64,000 nucleotides of DNA, taken from contig NZ_CBDCEO010000012.1 of the NCBI RefSeq assembly GCF_965215815.1, positions 124,001 through 188,000 of the forward strand, written 5' to 3'. The notes beneath the pieces were generated by a model. That model was given only the letters and a program-made list of their open reading frames with translations. It searched no databases and was not told where the DNA came from. Within the stretch, counting starts at the first letter, position 1, and the number at the start of each line of letters is the position of its first letter. Source of the DNA: Poriferisodalis sp965215815 (GTDB lineage Bacteria > Actinomycetota > Acidimicrobiia > Acidimicrobiales > Poriferisodalaceae). Made by a program: the position numbers and the translations under genes. This document shows positions 26,485-35,919 of the stretch, piece after piece.

Positions 26485-27078
26485 GTGCCGCCGCGACAAG
26501 GGATCTTCGGAGGCACCTTCGACCCGCCCCATGTCGGACACGTCGCCGCCGCAGTCTGTGCGCGCGACCAGTTGGGCACCGACATCGTGCATGTGGTGGT
26601 AGCCAACGATCCGTGGCAGAAATCCGCTGAGCGCTCGGTGACGCCGGCGAACCACCGGTTGGCCATGGCGCAACTGGCCTTCGGCGGTCTCTCCGGTATC
26701 GAGGTGAGTGAGCTCGAGATTGAGCGCGGCGGCCCGACCTACACGATCGACACCGTGATCGCGCTCGAGCGTCCCGGTACTGAGACCATGCTCATCGTGG
26801 GTCCCACCGCTGCGAGCGGCTTGCCGACCTGGCATCGAGTCTCGGAGCTATCTGAGCGCGTGAGGCTCGCCGTGGTGCAGCCGCGGAACGAGCCACGCGC
26901 TCATCTTGCGGGCTGGCGCACCGAGACGGTGTTCATGGATCCCGTCGAGGCGTCGGCCACATTGGTGCGCGATCTGCTCATCCATCGCACCCCATCGGAG
27001 GCAACGCCCGAGGTCGCCCGGCACGTGCCGCCCGCCGTAATGAGCTACATCACCCGGCACAGCCTCTATTGTCCGTGA
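26485..27078 (+). CDS. nadD: Nicotinate-nucleotide adenylyltransferase
   Basis: NadD adenylates nicotinate mononucleotide in NAD synthesis. The nucleotidyltransferase motif GIFGGTFDPPHVGHV opens the protein, and the second motif, usually SSTxIR, appears as SATLVRDLL near residue 155. The 197-residue length is normal. The start is GTG with no Shine-Dalgarno sequence and may be leaderless. The stop overlaps the rsfS start by four bases (GTGA), keeping the usual nadD-rsfS order. Confidence 0.93.
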   Translation: MPPRQGIFGGTFDPPHVGHVAAAVCARDQLGTDIVHVVVANDPWQKSAERSVTPANHRLAMAQLAFGGLSGIEVSELEIERGGPTYTIDTVIALERPGTETMLIVGPTAASGLPTWHRVSELSERVRLAVVQPRNEPRAHLAGWRTETVFMDPVEASATLVRDLLIHRTPSEATPEVARHVPPAVMSYITRHSLYCP

Positions 27079-27500
27079 ACGTGGCATCGGTTCCGCAGGC
27101 GTCCCCGGCTTCTACCGGGGTCCACGCCGTCGGGCCGGTCCCAAGCAGCGCCGCCGCGACCGTCCCGCCGCTTGTGCAAGCTGCAGTGGATGGAGCCTCG
27201 GAGATGTCGGCCGAGCGCATCGTGGTGCTCGATGTGGGTGACATGCTGGCCATCACCGATTGGTTCGTCATTGCGAGCGCGCCCAATGCGCGCCGAGTGC
27301 GACGCATAGCCGAATTGATGGAACAACACGTCAAGGCCGCTGGTGGCGAAGGTCCGATCCGTACTGAGGGGCTGCACGAGGCCCAGTGGGTCCTTCTCGA
27401 TTTTGGCGAGTTCGTGGCTCACGTCTTTCACGAACCGACCCGGGCGTACTACGACCTTGAGCGCCTCTGGTCGGACGTGCCTCGCCACGAGTTCGCCTGA
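27075..27500 (+). CDS. rsfS: Ribosomal silencing factor RsfS (Iojap)
   Basis: RsfS binds L14 and blocks 30S-50S joining when nutrients are short. The conserved core is RIVVLDVGDMLAITDWFVIASA, followed by RRIAELMEQHVKAAG, TEGLHEAQWVLLDFGEFVAHVF and YYDLERLW. About 45 non-conserved Ala/Pro/Val residues precede the domain. The GTG at 27075 is chosen because of its four-base overlap with nadD; another GTG lies two codons later. Length is about 141 residues. Confidence 0.93.
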   Translation: MNVASVPQASPASTGVHAVGPVPSSAAATVPPLVQAAVDGASEMSAERIVVLDVGDMLAITDWFVIASAPNARRVRRIAELMEQHVKAAGGEGPIRTEGLHEAQWVLLDFGEFVAHVFHEPTRAYYDLERLWSDVPRHEFA

Positions 27501-27551
27501 GCCGCTAGCGCTGCGTCTTAGCTGCGTATCAGGCCGATTAGGGAACGTCGA

Positions 27552-28667
27552 TCAGGGAACCAGTTCGGCGGAGCCCGCTCGGGCAAGCGCGATCCAGGTG
27601 CGCCCGGGTGTGAGGGCCACGATGAGGGCGTTGTCGGAACGGAACACCGTGACGTCCAGCTCGGACAGCCGCTCCCAAGTGCCCTGCACCACCTGGCCAT
27701 CGCTGAATATCCACGCCTCGCCGGTGCCGGTCAGCCTGGGCTCGGGTGTCGCCGCATTCGCCGGGCTCTGGCGATACCGCACGAATTGCACGATGACGTT
27801 CTCGGGCGCGATCCGTACGCCATCGAAGTCTGTGTGCTCCCTGCCGTTCTGAGAGCGAGCCCACCCGCCAAGGGCAGCGTCCCACCGGTATGACGCTTCG
27901 ATCTGCCCGAAGTCGATATCGACGCCGCTGATGGCAGTGGCTCGCTGCAGCGTGTCGCCTTCGCCCCGGAACCGGAAGTACTCCGGGGGCGTCCGGCCCT
28001 CGGCGGCGCCTGCGGCGAAAATGCGAGCGGTGTCGGTGATGAGATTGTGCGGTGCCTTCTTGGCCGACGAGCGCATGAACACACCCTTGGCGATCGTGCT
28101 TCCGTCGATGATGGTGACCGCGTCGACCCTGCGGAGGGCTCGTGCCGTGTACGCGTTGGCGCCCGAATTCACGAAAATGGGCCGGTTGAGATTCGACAGC
28201 AGGGCGAAATCGCCGGTGCGAGCCGATCGAACGGGGCCGACCACATCGGCATTGCTGGAGTGGAAGATCGCCGCGAATCGCGTGAGGCGGGCTTCAACGA
28301 GTTCCTCATAGACAACATCGGCCCGGTTGATGCCCCACTGCGGCAGGGCACGGGGGTGGTTGTCGATCTTCACGACGGCGGCTGGTCGCAGAACTTCGGT
28401 GGGTGTTGGCAGGCCAGTGAAGGGGGCGGTGTGCTGGGGGGCAGTGGTTGTCGTCGTGGTGGGCTCGGTGGCGGCGGCCGACGTTGTCGGAGTGTTGCTG
28501 GTCGCCGGTGCGGTGCTGGCAGGCACGGTGACGGTGGTCTGTGGTGCGGCCTGCGCCGTTGACGTGGTCGCCACGGTCTCGCCGACCGTGGTGTCGGGCA
28601 CCTGGATGGACGAGCAAGCCGCAGCGATCAACAGCGGCAAGAGCCAGAAAGGCCGAACCCCCCGCAT
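27552..28667 (-). CDS. DUF3048 (YerB-like) putative lipoprotein
   Basis: The mature part contains DUF3048 segments: PAAVVKIDNHPRALPQWGIN, ADVVYEELVEARLTRFAAIF, VGPVRSARTGDF and a C-terminal WERLSELDVTVFRSDNALIV. The N-terminus MRGVRPFWLLPLLIAAAC has a lipobox with Cys18, so it is probably anchored on the outer face of the cell membrane. A Thr/Ala/Pro-rich linker of about 70 residues follows. Its function is unknown. The chosen ATG gives a proper signal peptide; the frame is open upstream to 28760, which would place the hydrophobic segment too far inside. Length is 371 residues. Confidence 0.82.
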   Translation of the reverse strand: MRGVRPFWLLPLLIAAACSSIQVPDTTVGETVATTSTAQAAPQTTVTVPASTAPATSNTPTTSAAATEPTTTTTTAPQHTAPFTGLPTPTEVLRPAAVVKIDNHPRALPQWGINRADVVYEELVEARLTRFAAIFHSSNADVVGPVRSARTGDFALLSNLNRPIFVNSGANAYTARALRRVDAVTIIDGSTIAKGVFMRSSAKKAPHNLITDTARIFAAGAAEGRTPPEYFRFRGEGDTLQRATAISGVDIDFGQIEASYRWDAALGGWARSQNGREHTDFDGVRIAPENVIVQFVRYRQSPANAATPEPRLTGTGEAWIFSDGQVVQGTWERLSELDVTVFRSDNALIVALTPGRTWIALARAGSAELVP

Positions 28668-28981
28668 GTGGCGCGTTGTGGCCGCGCTCTTGCAACGACC
28701 GACAAGCGAATCACGGACACGCTCCAAAGATCTGCTCCTTGAGTTGTGCAGCAATATCACCGCGGCTGGCCGACCGACTGTTCACCATATCGGCTGCCTG
28801 CGGCGTGAGGGCGGAGCGTTGTCGGCACCGCCTGGAGCCGAGAACTGGCTCTCTAAGATGAGCGAATTCGGCTTGCGAGCGACTCTCGCGCGTGCGGCGG
28901 CGATTCGGCAGAGGGAGGCCTGGGTGATGCGGATTGTCTCTGCCCGGGGGTCGAAACCCGCATTCACTCGATGATGACCCG
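28668..28981. other. Intergenic region between the DUF3048 gene and galE
   Basis: These 314 bases separate two divergent genes. The segment near 28940-28965 (GGGGGTCGAAACCCGC) resembles the T arm of a tRNA, but no acceptor or anticodon stem can be built around it. I see no open reading frame with codon use like the neighbours and no clear promoter motif. Confidence 0.3.
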
Positions 28982-29989
28982 ATGACGACACTGGTCACCG
29001 GCGGCGCCGGATATATCGGAAGCCATACGGTGACGGCGTTGTATGCAGCAGGCCACGACGCCGTGGTGCTCGACAACTTCTCCAACGCTCATCGAGGCGT
29101 TGTCGATGTTCTGCGATCGCTGACGTCGCCGGATCTCGCCGTCGTCGACGGCGATGCGGCGGACCGCCTCACGGTCGAGCAGATCTTTGACAATCACGCC
29201 ATCGACGCGGTGATCCACTTCGCTGCGCATAAGAGTGTCCCGGAGTCGGTCGACGTGCCGCTGCGCTACTACCGGAACAACCTCGATTCGGTGTTGACGC
29301 TCGCTGAAACGGCGGCGGACCGAGGCGTGAAGCGATTCGTGTTCAGCTCGTCAGCGGTCGTGTACGGCACGCCCCCGGCTCTGCCGGTCACCGAGGACAT
29401 GGCTGCGGAGCCGCAGAGTCCCTATGGGGCGACGAAGTTGATGTGCGAACAGATCCTGACCGACGCCGCAGCGGCCACCGGCATGCAAACCGCCATCCTG
29501 CGCTACTTCAACCCTGTCGGAGCGCACCCTTCAGGACGCATCGGAGAACAGCCAATCGAGGCCGGTCAGAATCTCGTACCCGTCGTCATGCGGGTGGCAC
29601 TGGGCGAGCTGGGACGGCTGGCTGTCTTCGGCGACGACTACGGCACCCGTGATGGCACTGCCGTGCGCGACTTTGTCCATGTGATGGACCTGGCTGAGGG
29701 GCATCTCACGGCACTCACAGCCGATCTCGGCGAAGGGGGCTGCCGTGTCTTCAATCTCGGCACCGGTGCTGGCACGACGGTCCTTGAGTTGGTCGCCGCT
29801 GCTGCAGAAGCAACTGGACGCCCGATTCCCTACGAGATCGAGGGCCGCAGGCCGGGCGACATCATCGAGTCGTGGGCGGACTGCACACGGGCAGGTGCCG
29901 AGCTCGGTTGGCATGCGAGGCGCAGCCTGCCCGAGATGCTGGCCGATCAATGGCGTTTCGTGAGCGGCTGTGCTGACGGGGCCGTGTGA
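28982..29989 (+). CDS. galE: UDP-glucose 4-epimerase
   Basis: GalE interconverts UDP-glucose and UDP-galactose with bound NAD, supplying galactose for polysaccharides. The NAD-binding GGAGYIGSH is at residues 7-15 and the catalytic YxxxK is Tyr148/Lys152 (SPYGATK). Typical segments FAAHKSVPESV, LRYFNPVGAHPSG, YGTRDGTAVRDFVHVMDLA and FNLGTGAGTTVLELV follow. The ATG at 28982 is chosen because it opens directly into the Rossmann strand. Length is 335 residues. The neighbouring glycosyltransferase genes support a role in surface glycan synthesis. Confidence 0.94.
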   Translation: MTTLVTGGAGYIGSHTVTALYAAGHDAVVLDNFSNAHRGVVDVLRSLTSPDLAVVDGDAADRLTVEQIFDNHAIDAVIHFAAHKSVPESVDVPLRYYRNNLDSVLTLAETAADRGVKRFVFSSSAVVYGTPPALPVTEDMAAEPQSPYGATKLMCEQILTDAAAATGMQTAILRYFNPVGAHPSGRIGEQPIEAGQNLVPVVMRVALGELGRLAVFGDDYGTRDGTAVRDFVHVMDLAEGHLTALTADLGEGGCRVFNLGTGAGTTVLELVAAAAEATGRPIPYEIEGRRPGDIIESWADCTRAGAELGWHARRSLPEMLADQWRFVSGCADGAV

Positions 29990-30021
29990 GGCGGAGCCTT
30001 CGTTGCGCTAGTTGAGCAACG

Positions 30022-31614
30022 TCACTCGAGCAATGCAGCGGCGGAGATGAGGGTGTACTCCTCGCCGGCGGCCAGCGGCGCGGCCATCGCAATTGCCGGT
30101 ACGAAGTCAGGGACCCGGTCGTTGCGCACGAGGATCACGTCAGCGGCGGCGACCTCGCTGAGATTGGTCTCGTCGAGCATCCAGACCGGCCGGTCGAGGT
30201 AGTACGAGATCCAGCGCGGCGTCCAGATGCCCGAGGTGAACCACACCAATTCGGCCTCGGCGACCCTTGGCTCGTCTTGCGCCTGTTCCAGAACCGCTCC
30301 TGCGTCGGCCGGGCGCCCGAGATAGAAATCTCGCGTCGAGCCCGTCGCCACGAAGGCGAGCGTCACCAGAGTCACTGCTGCTGCAGCCGCTCCCAGCGGT
30401 GCTCGGAGCTTGGCGGCTCGGCCCCGCAGCACCCGGCGAATCGCGTCGGCAAGGGCCGCGAAGCCGATGGACGTGGGTGCCACCCACGGGAAGTTCCACA
30501 GGCGATGAATCCACGCGCCCTGCTGCAACGCAAACGTGAGCGACATGGCCACGGCGAGCGTCACTACCACCGGTCCGCGGGTACGACGGTCGACGAGGCC
30601 TGCAACAAGCGCCGGGAAGAACAGCAGCCGCAGCCACCACGCTGTCAGCAGTTCGTGGCTGGCGAAGGTCCACTGGCGCTGCAGGAATTCGCCGAAGCTG
30701 AACTGGGCCTGCTCAGCCGCGGTCGATACGTCGTTGCCCGTGCGGAAGGCGACGCGCTCGCTGAGCTCGGAGATGTCGGTTGCGTTCAGCAGCCAGCCGG
30801 CGGTCGCCAGCCCACCCACCAACGCTCCCGCAGCAATGGCGGTCAGGGCGGGCGACCATCCGAGGCGCACCCAATCGGCCAGGCCAGTCACTGGCAGCTT
30901 GCCGACATCCGCGACGGCTGTTGACCGCCGCCGTCGCAGGGTGCCGATGAACAGCCACGGCAGCAGCAGGCCCAGCGACGCGACGGCAATCCACGAGTGC
31001 ATCGCCGTGAGGGCAGCGAGCGCGCCGGCGCCGGCAAGGGCCCATCGGGAGGGTCGATCCACCTGGCGTAGCCAGGCGATGGCCGCCATGAGCGCCAACA
31101 GCATCGAGAAACTGATGCCCATGCGGGCGTACACGTAGAAGAAGCCCGTGCTCACCATGACCCCAAGCGCGATCAGCGTCGGCCCCCAGGTGAAGCCGAC
31201 GGCGCGCAGAAGGGCCGCCATGAACGCCACGGTGGCGGCTCCGAGCAGGAAGTCAGTGATGCGGACGGCGGGAGGGCTGTCGCCGAGCGCGCCGACCGCA
31301 ACGATGGTGAGGAATTGCTTCAGTGGCGGGTGATGTGCGTAGGTCACCGCCTCCGGCGGCGGTTCAGTTCGTGGGGGCACATCGAATTCGGCGCGGATGA
31401 ACGGATCGGTGCTGGCGCCAAGGCGGGAGTCGAGTGGCCCCAATTCCCAGAAGTTGCGCGCCTGGATGCCGGCACGGCCGAAAATCCGACCGTCGTCGCT
31501 GTTGCCCAGCGGCAGGTCGAGGTCGGGCGACCACAGCGCCAGCACGCCGACACAGATGAGGACCACGACGGTCCAGCCCGAACGCAGGCGAGCCAGGGAT
31601 CCTCGAGTGAGCAT
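30022..31614 (-). CDS. Multi-pass membrane protein, GT-C (PMT/GT39-like) glycosyltransferase
   Basis: The 530-residue protein has a first hydrophobic segment at about 11-28 and roughly ten more. An acidic loop after the first segment (LGNSDDGRIFGRAGIQARNF) and the following HHPPLKQF segment resemble the first periplasmic loop of GT-C enzymes, which use polyprenyl-phosphate sugars. The C-terminal 100 residues form a soluble domain. Donor and acceptor cannot be inferred. The ATG at 31614 is preferred; the frame is open up to 31800, but that would overlap the divergent sugar transferase. The gene is divergent from the sugar transferase with a gap of only about 65 bases. Confidence 0.65.
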   Translation of the reverse strand: MLTRGSLARLRSGWTVVVLICVGVLALWSPDLDLPLGNSDDGRIFGRAGIQARNFWELGPLDSRLGASTDPFIRAEFDVPPRTEPPPEAVTYAHHPPLKQFLTIVAVGALGDSPPAVRITDFLLGAATVAFMAALLRAVGFTWGPTLIALGVMVSTGFFYVYARMGISFSMLLALMAAIAWLRQVDRPSRWALAGAGALAALTAMHSWIAVASLGLLLPWLFIGTLRRRRSTAVADVGKLPVTGLADWVRLGWSPALTAIAAGALVGGLATAGWLLNATDISELSERVAFRTGNDVSTAAEQAQFSFGEFLQRQWTFASHELLTAWWLRLLFFPALVAGLVDRRTRGPVVVTLAVAMSLTFALQQGAWIHRLWNFPWVAPTSIGFAALADAIRRVLRGRAAKLRAPLGAAAAAVTLVTLAFVATGSTRDFYLGRPADAGAVLEQAQDEPRVAEAELVWFTSGIWTPRWISYYLDRPVWMLDETNLSEVAAADVILVRNDRVPDFVPAIAMAAPLAAGEEYTLISAAALLE

Positions 31615-31679
31615 GAATGATCCGTCGTTTCCAATCGCCGCACCCACCGTACGAAGGGGCGCAGCGTAGTATCGGCCCG

Positions 31680-33098
31680 ATGGTGGTCCAAGAGCAGCGC
31701 CGACTGCCGGATGCCACATCGGACAGCGCTCTGCTTCGTGTTCCCTCCAACCATGCACACGCCGTGACGCCAGCTGCGCCTCCGGAGTGGCATCCGTCAA
31801 GCCCTCGGGGATTCCGGTTCCTCTACGTGGTCGATGCGGTGACGCTGTTCGGCTTGATGGTGGCCATCACCGTCGTGCGTTTCGGCCTGGACTGGCCGAC
31901 CTATCCGTGGACCCACTACCTGATCGGTTTCGCCGTCGCCACGGTCTTGCACATGACCGTCTACTACTTCGGCGGTCTGTACGAGTTCGAGCAACGGCTG
32001 GGGCATCGCCCCTGGCTTCCGCGAGCCATGCTGCTCACGTTTATGGCGGTGGGCGGCGACGCCACCGTCACCTTGCTGTCGGATCGCTACCTGATGCCTC
32101 GGGGGAATCTGGTGGTGTTGGCCGTGGCCGGTGCCGTGCTGATCTCGTTCAATCGCTGGGCGGCGCGGCGCGTGCGCCAGCTGCGCACCGACGAGCCACG
32201 GATGCTGCTGGTTGGCAACCCGGCCGACATCGAGTCGGCCCGAGAGCATCTCGCCGACGCTGAGGCCGATGCCGTGGTCGTCGGCAGCCTGACCGACCTC
32301 GCCCTAATCCTCCCCGAAGCAGACCGCCTGGGTGCCACCGAGCTGCTGCTGCTGTCCGGACAGCCCCTCGACGCCATCTATCCCGAGCCGCTCGGTGAAC
32401 TCGAACTGCGCAACATCGGTGTCTTCCGCCGCATCACACCGGCTGACACGCTGCTGGGATTACAGCGCAGCCGCCAGATCGGGGGCATGCCGTTTGTGGC
32501 GCTGCGGGAGCATGCATTGCCAATGTGCCGCTTGCGCTTCAAGCGGCTGCTCGACCTCGCGTACCTGCTGCTCCTCGCTCCATTCGCTCTGCCGCTCACC
32601 ACAGCAGTCGCCTTGTACGTGAGAATCGTCGGCGGTCGGGGTGTGCTGTACCGGCAGGAGCGAGTGGGCCGTGGAGGAGCGCCGTTCGTACTGCTCAAGT
32701 TCCGCACCATGACCCGTGACGCTGAGAGCAACGGGCCTGTGCTCGCTGCCTCGAACGACCCACGGGTCATGAAGGGCATGGGTTGGCTGCGCCGCACTCG
32801 GCTCGACGAGCTGCCGCAGCTGGGGAACGTGCTGGTCGGCACGATGTCGCTGGTGGGGCCCCGACCCGAGCGGCCCCAATTCGTTGCCCGGCTGGAACGC
32901 GAGATCGCCGGTTACGGCCGACGTCACGATGTGCCGCCCGGCATCACGGGGCTCGCACAGACGCAGGGCCACTATCAAACCGATCCGGGCTACAAGCTCG
33001 GCCACGACCTGCAGTACGTCGTCAACTGGTCGCCGGTGCTCGACTGGGAAATCATGGCAAAGAGCCTCGTCGTCATGGCTCGCCGCAACGCCCGGTGA
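31680..33098 (+). CDS. Polyprenyl-phosphate sugar-1-phosphate transferase (bacterial sugar transferase)
   Basis: This enzyme starts a surface polysaccharide by moving a sugar phosphate from UDP-sugar to undecaprenyl phosphate. The N-terminal half has about four transmembrane segments and a nucleotide-binding-like CoA_binding_3 region (MLLVGNPADIESA). The C-terminal catalytic domain shows the membrane hairpin (LRFKRLLDLAYLLLLAPFAL), LYRQERVGRGGAPFVLLKFRTM, RRTRLDELPQLGNVL and GTMSLVGPRPERP. The 472-residue length matches WbaP/ExoY-type enzymes with an N-terminal membrane domain. The stop shares four bases with the next gene (GTGA). Confidence 0.9.
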   Translation: MVVQEQRRLPDATSDSALLRVPSNHAHAVTPAAPPEWHPSSPRGFRFLYVVDAVTLFGLMVAITVVRFGLDWPTYPWTHYLIGFAVATVLHMTVYYFGGLYEFEQRLGHRPWLPRAMLLTFMAVGGDATVTLLSDRYLMPRGNLVVLAVAGAVLISFNRWAARRVRQLRTDEPRMLLVGNPADIESAREHLADAEADAVVVGSLTDLALILPEADRLGATELLLLSGQPLDAIYPEPLGELELRNIGVFRRITPADTLLGLQRSRQIGGMPFVALREHALPMCRLRFKRLLDLAYLLLLAPFALPLTTAVALYVRIVGGRGVLYRQERVGRGGAPFVLLKFRTMTRDAESNGPVLAASNDPRVMKGMGWLRRTRLDELPQLGNVLVGTMSLVGPRPERPQFVARLEREIAGYGRRHDVPPGITGLAQTQGHYQTDPGYKLGHDLQYVVNWSPVLDWEIMAKSLVVMARRNAR

Positions 33099-34126
33099 GC
33101 GACGCAGAGACGGACAGCGGGCCGCACGTCTCTGTGGTGATTCCGGCGCGCAACTGTGCCTCCGAGCTGCCCGAATGTCTCGATGCAGTGAGCGCGCAGA
33201 CCTTTGGGGGGCCCCTGGAAGTCATCGTGGCCGTGGCGCCGAGCGGTGACGAGACCGATCGTGTCGCTTCAGAGGCCAGTTGTAGGTGGCCGCTGCAGAT
33301 CGTCGAGAACTCTGCTGGCACGACGTCGTCGGGTCTCAACCTTGCGATCGGCGCCGCTGCCGGCGACGTCATCGTGCGGGTTGATGCCCAGGCCAGGCTG
33401 CCCCCTGACTACGTGGAGCGGGCGGTTGCGACCTTGGCGCGCACCGGCGCAGCGAACGTCGGCGGTGTGCAGCGGCCGGTCGGACAGCGTGGCTTGGGTC
33501 AGGTCATCGCGGCAGCCGTGTCCTCGCGGTTCGGAGGGGGTCCCGCCGCATTCCGGCACGGCAGTCACGAGGGGCCCGCCGACACGGTGTACCTGGGCGT
33601 GTTCGACCGTGCCGTGCTTGGGTCCGTGGACGGTTTCGATGAGTCGCTGGAACGAAACCAGGACTACGAGCTGAACTGGCGTCTGCGCGAACAGGGCCAT
33701 GTGGTGTGGCTCGACCCGAGCCTGGTCGTGGACTACCAGCCTCGAACCAGCTGGGCGGGACTGGCACGCCAGTACTTCGACTACGGCGCCTGGAAGCGTG
33801 TGGTGATCAGTCGCCACCCGCGCTCGACGCAGCCGCGGCAGCTTGCAGCGCCCGCTCTCGCGTTCGGCCTGGTGCTGTCTGCGCTCGACCTGGCCCGGGG
33901 CCGTCTGCGCGGGGGGATCGTGCCCGTTGCATACCTCGGCGCCTGCACGCTGGCCGCGGCACGCCTGCGCCCCAGCCTTCCCGCGCTCACAGATCGCCTT
34001 CGAGCGGCCGCAGCGTTCGCCGTCATGCATCTGTCGTGGGGAGCGGGGTTTCTCCTGGGGCGCCGCAGCGGGCATCGGTCCTCATCTGAGGAAGTGACTG
34101 GCCCCCAAGCTGCACGGGGGATCTGA
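33095..34126 (+). CDS. Family 2 glycosyltransferase
   Basis: The N-terminal GT-A domain begins HVSVVIPARNCASELPECLDAV. It has a metal-binding DAQ-type motif (VIVRVDAQARLP) in place of DxD, and the acceptor segment RNQDYELNWRLREQGHVVWLDP, with ED replaced by QD. The C-terminal part has about three hydrophobic stretches. Similar enzymes extend lipid-linked glycans on the cytoplasmic face. The GTG at 33095 overlaps the stop of the sugar transferase, so the two are probably one unit. Length is 343 residues. Confidence 0.87.
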   Translation: MSDAETDSGPHVSVVIPARNCASELPECLDAVSAQTFGGPLEVIVAVAPSGDETDRVASEASCRWPLQIVENSAGTTSSGLNLAIGAAAGDVIVRVDAQARLPPDYVERAVATLARTGAANVGGVQRPVGQRGLGQVIAAAVSSRFGGGPAAFRHGSHEGPADTVYLGVFDRAVLGSVDGFDESLERNQDYELNWRLREQGHVVWLDPSLVVDYQPRTSWAGLARQYFDYGAWKRVVISRHPRSTQPRQLAAPALAFGLVLSALDLARGRLRGGIVPVAYLGACTLAAARLRPSLPALTDRLRAAAAFAVMHLSWGAGFLLGRRSGHRSSSEEVTGPQAARGI

Positions 34127-34199
34127 CCCCGGTACGAATCCCGGTACGAACTCAGGCAGTCTCGGTTCCCGATTGGCGACACTCACTACGCTCACCCCC

Positions 34200-35915
34200 A
34201 TGGCTGAGGTCGTGATCCGCAATGGGACCGTGGTGGACGGGAGCGGGGGTCCACCGCGAACCGCGGACGTAGCCATCGATGGGGGCACGATCGTCGAGGT
34301 GGGCGAGGTGGCCGCCCGGGGTCAACGCGAGATCGATGCCGACGGGCAACTGGTGCTCCCGGGCTGGGTGGACATTCATACGCACTACGACGGCCAGGCC
34401 ACTTGGGATCCTGAGATGACGCCGTCGTCGTGGCATGGAGTGACCACGGCGATCTTTGGCAATTGCGGCGTCGGGTTCGCCCCGGTCCACCCGGGCACCG
34501 AGGACTACCTCATCAACCTGATGGAAGGTGTCGAGGACATCCCTGGAACGGTCCTCGCCGACGGCATTGACTTCTGCTGGACCAGCTATCCGGAGTACCT
34601 CGATGCGCTTTGCGAGACCCCCCGGGTCATGGACATCGGCAGCCAGCTGCCGCATGGGGCGCTGCGGTTCTTCGTGATGGGCGAACGCGGTACCGACCAT
34701 GCCGAAATTCCGACCGTTGATGAGCTGGACCGGATTACCGCACTCGTCACCGAGGCCTTGGAGGCAGGAGCGCTCGGTTTCACCACCAGCCGCACCACCA
34801 AGCACAAGGCCGCGGACGGTCGCCTGACGCCGTCCCTGTCGGCGGGCGATCCCGAACTGGCGGCCGTCGCCCGTGCGATGCGGCACGCGGATGCTGGGGT
34901 GCTGCAGGTGAACTCCGACTTCGGACCCGGCGAGTTCGCGACGCTGCGGGCTGCGGCGGAACTCTCAGGACGCCCGCTGTCGGTCCTGTTGCTGCAGGTG
35001 GACAATTCGCCCGAGTTGTGGCGCGAGACGTTGGCGGACATTCATGCCGCCAACGCCGACGGCATCGCCGCCAACGGACAGGTGGGCTGCCGGCCGATCA
35101 GCGTGCTGCTCGGCCTGGATGTGTCGGTGAATCCCTTCGGAAACCACCCGGCCTACCGCCAGATTGCCGACCTGCCGACGCCCGAGCGAGCAGCCCGCAT
35201 GCGCAACGACGAGGCCCTGCGGCGCGCGCTCGTCTCCGAGCGGCCGGTCGACGGATTCAGCAAGTGGATGGACTACGCCCTCACACGCGCCTTCGAGCTC
35301 GGCGAGGTGCCCGACTATGAACCCGACCCACGCGCTTCGGTAGCCGCCCGCGCAGCGGATCTTGGCATCAGCCCATGGGAGCTGGCGCTGGACCTGTTGT
35401 CCGACGGCGACGGCGACGCCCTCTTGCTGTATCCCTTCGAGAACTACACCGACGGAAACCTCGAGGTGATCCGCGAGATGCTGGCGGACCCTTACACGAT
35501 CTGCGGGATCGGCGATGCGGGAGCACATGTCGGCACGATCTGCGACGCGTCGTATCCCACGTACCTGTTGACCCACTGGGCTCGCGATCGCACCCGTGGC
35601 GAAGGGCTGCCCTTGGAGCACCTGGTGCACAAGCAGACCCGGGCCAACGCGCTGGCTTATGGGCTGGCCGACCGCGGCTTGCTGGCGTCGGGCTACCGCG
35701 CCGATCTCAATATCGTCGACTTCGACGCACTCGGTTTGGAACGGCCCCATCTGGTGTACGACCTGCCGAGCGGCGGCAAGCGCCTGATCCAGCGGTCGAC
35801 GGGTTACCGGCACACGTTTGTGGCAGGAGCCGAGGTGTCGACCGACGGCGAGTTCACTGGTGCCCGTCCGGGCCGGCTCGTGCGTGGCGCCCAAGCAGAC
35901 CCTGCGAACAGTTGA
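34200..35915 (+). CDS. D-aminoacylase / N-acyl-D-amino-acid deacylase-like amidohydrolase
   Basis: The protein belongs to the amidohydrolase superfamily. HxH metal ligands are His60 and His62 in VDIHTHYDGQ, followed by the Cys-containing segment FGNCGVGFAPV typical of D-aminoacylases. LGFTTSRT, GDAGAHVGTICDASYPTY and the C-terminal GYRADLNIVDFDALG agree. Substrates in this group include N-acyl-D-amino acids and other amides, so the real substrate is open. The ATG at 34200 gives 571 residues. The CoA-transferase gene starts four bases after its stop, suggesting a joint pathway. Confidence 0.85.
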   Translation: MAEVVIRNGTVVDGSGGPPRTADVAIDGGTIVEVGEVAARGQREIDADGQLVLPGWVDIHTHYDGQATWDPEMTPSSWHGVTTAIFGNCGVGFAPVHPGTEDYLINLMEGVEDIPGTVLADGIDFCWTSYPEYLDALCETPRVMDIGSQLPHGALRFFVMGERGTDHAEIPTVDELDRITALVTEALEAGALGFTTSRTTKHKAADGRLTPSLSAGDPELAAVARAMRHADAGVLQVNSDFGPGEFATLRAAAELSGRPLSVLLLQVDNSPELWRETLADIHAANADGIAANGQVGCRPISVLLGLDVSVNPFGNHPAYRQIADLPTPERAARMRNDEALRRALVSERPVDGFSKWMDYALTRAFELGEVPDYEPDPRASVAARAADLGISPWELALDLLSDGDGDALLLYPFENYTDGNLEVIREMLADPYTICGIGDAGAHVGTICDASYPTYLLTHWARDRTRGEGLPLEHLVHKQTRANALAYGLADRGLLASGYRADLNIVDFDALGLERPHLVYDLPSGGKRLIQRSTGYRHTFVAGAEVSTDGEFTGARPGRLVRGAQADPANS

Positions 35916-35919
35916 AGCT

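Noticed and set aside
28921..28975. tRNA-like T arm (GGGGGTCGAAACCCGC) before galE
   Set aside because: The T loop is non-standard (GTCGAAA) and there is no matching acceptor, D or anticodon stem upstream.
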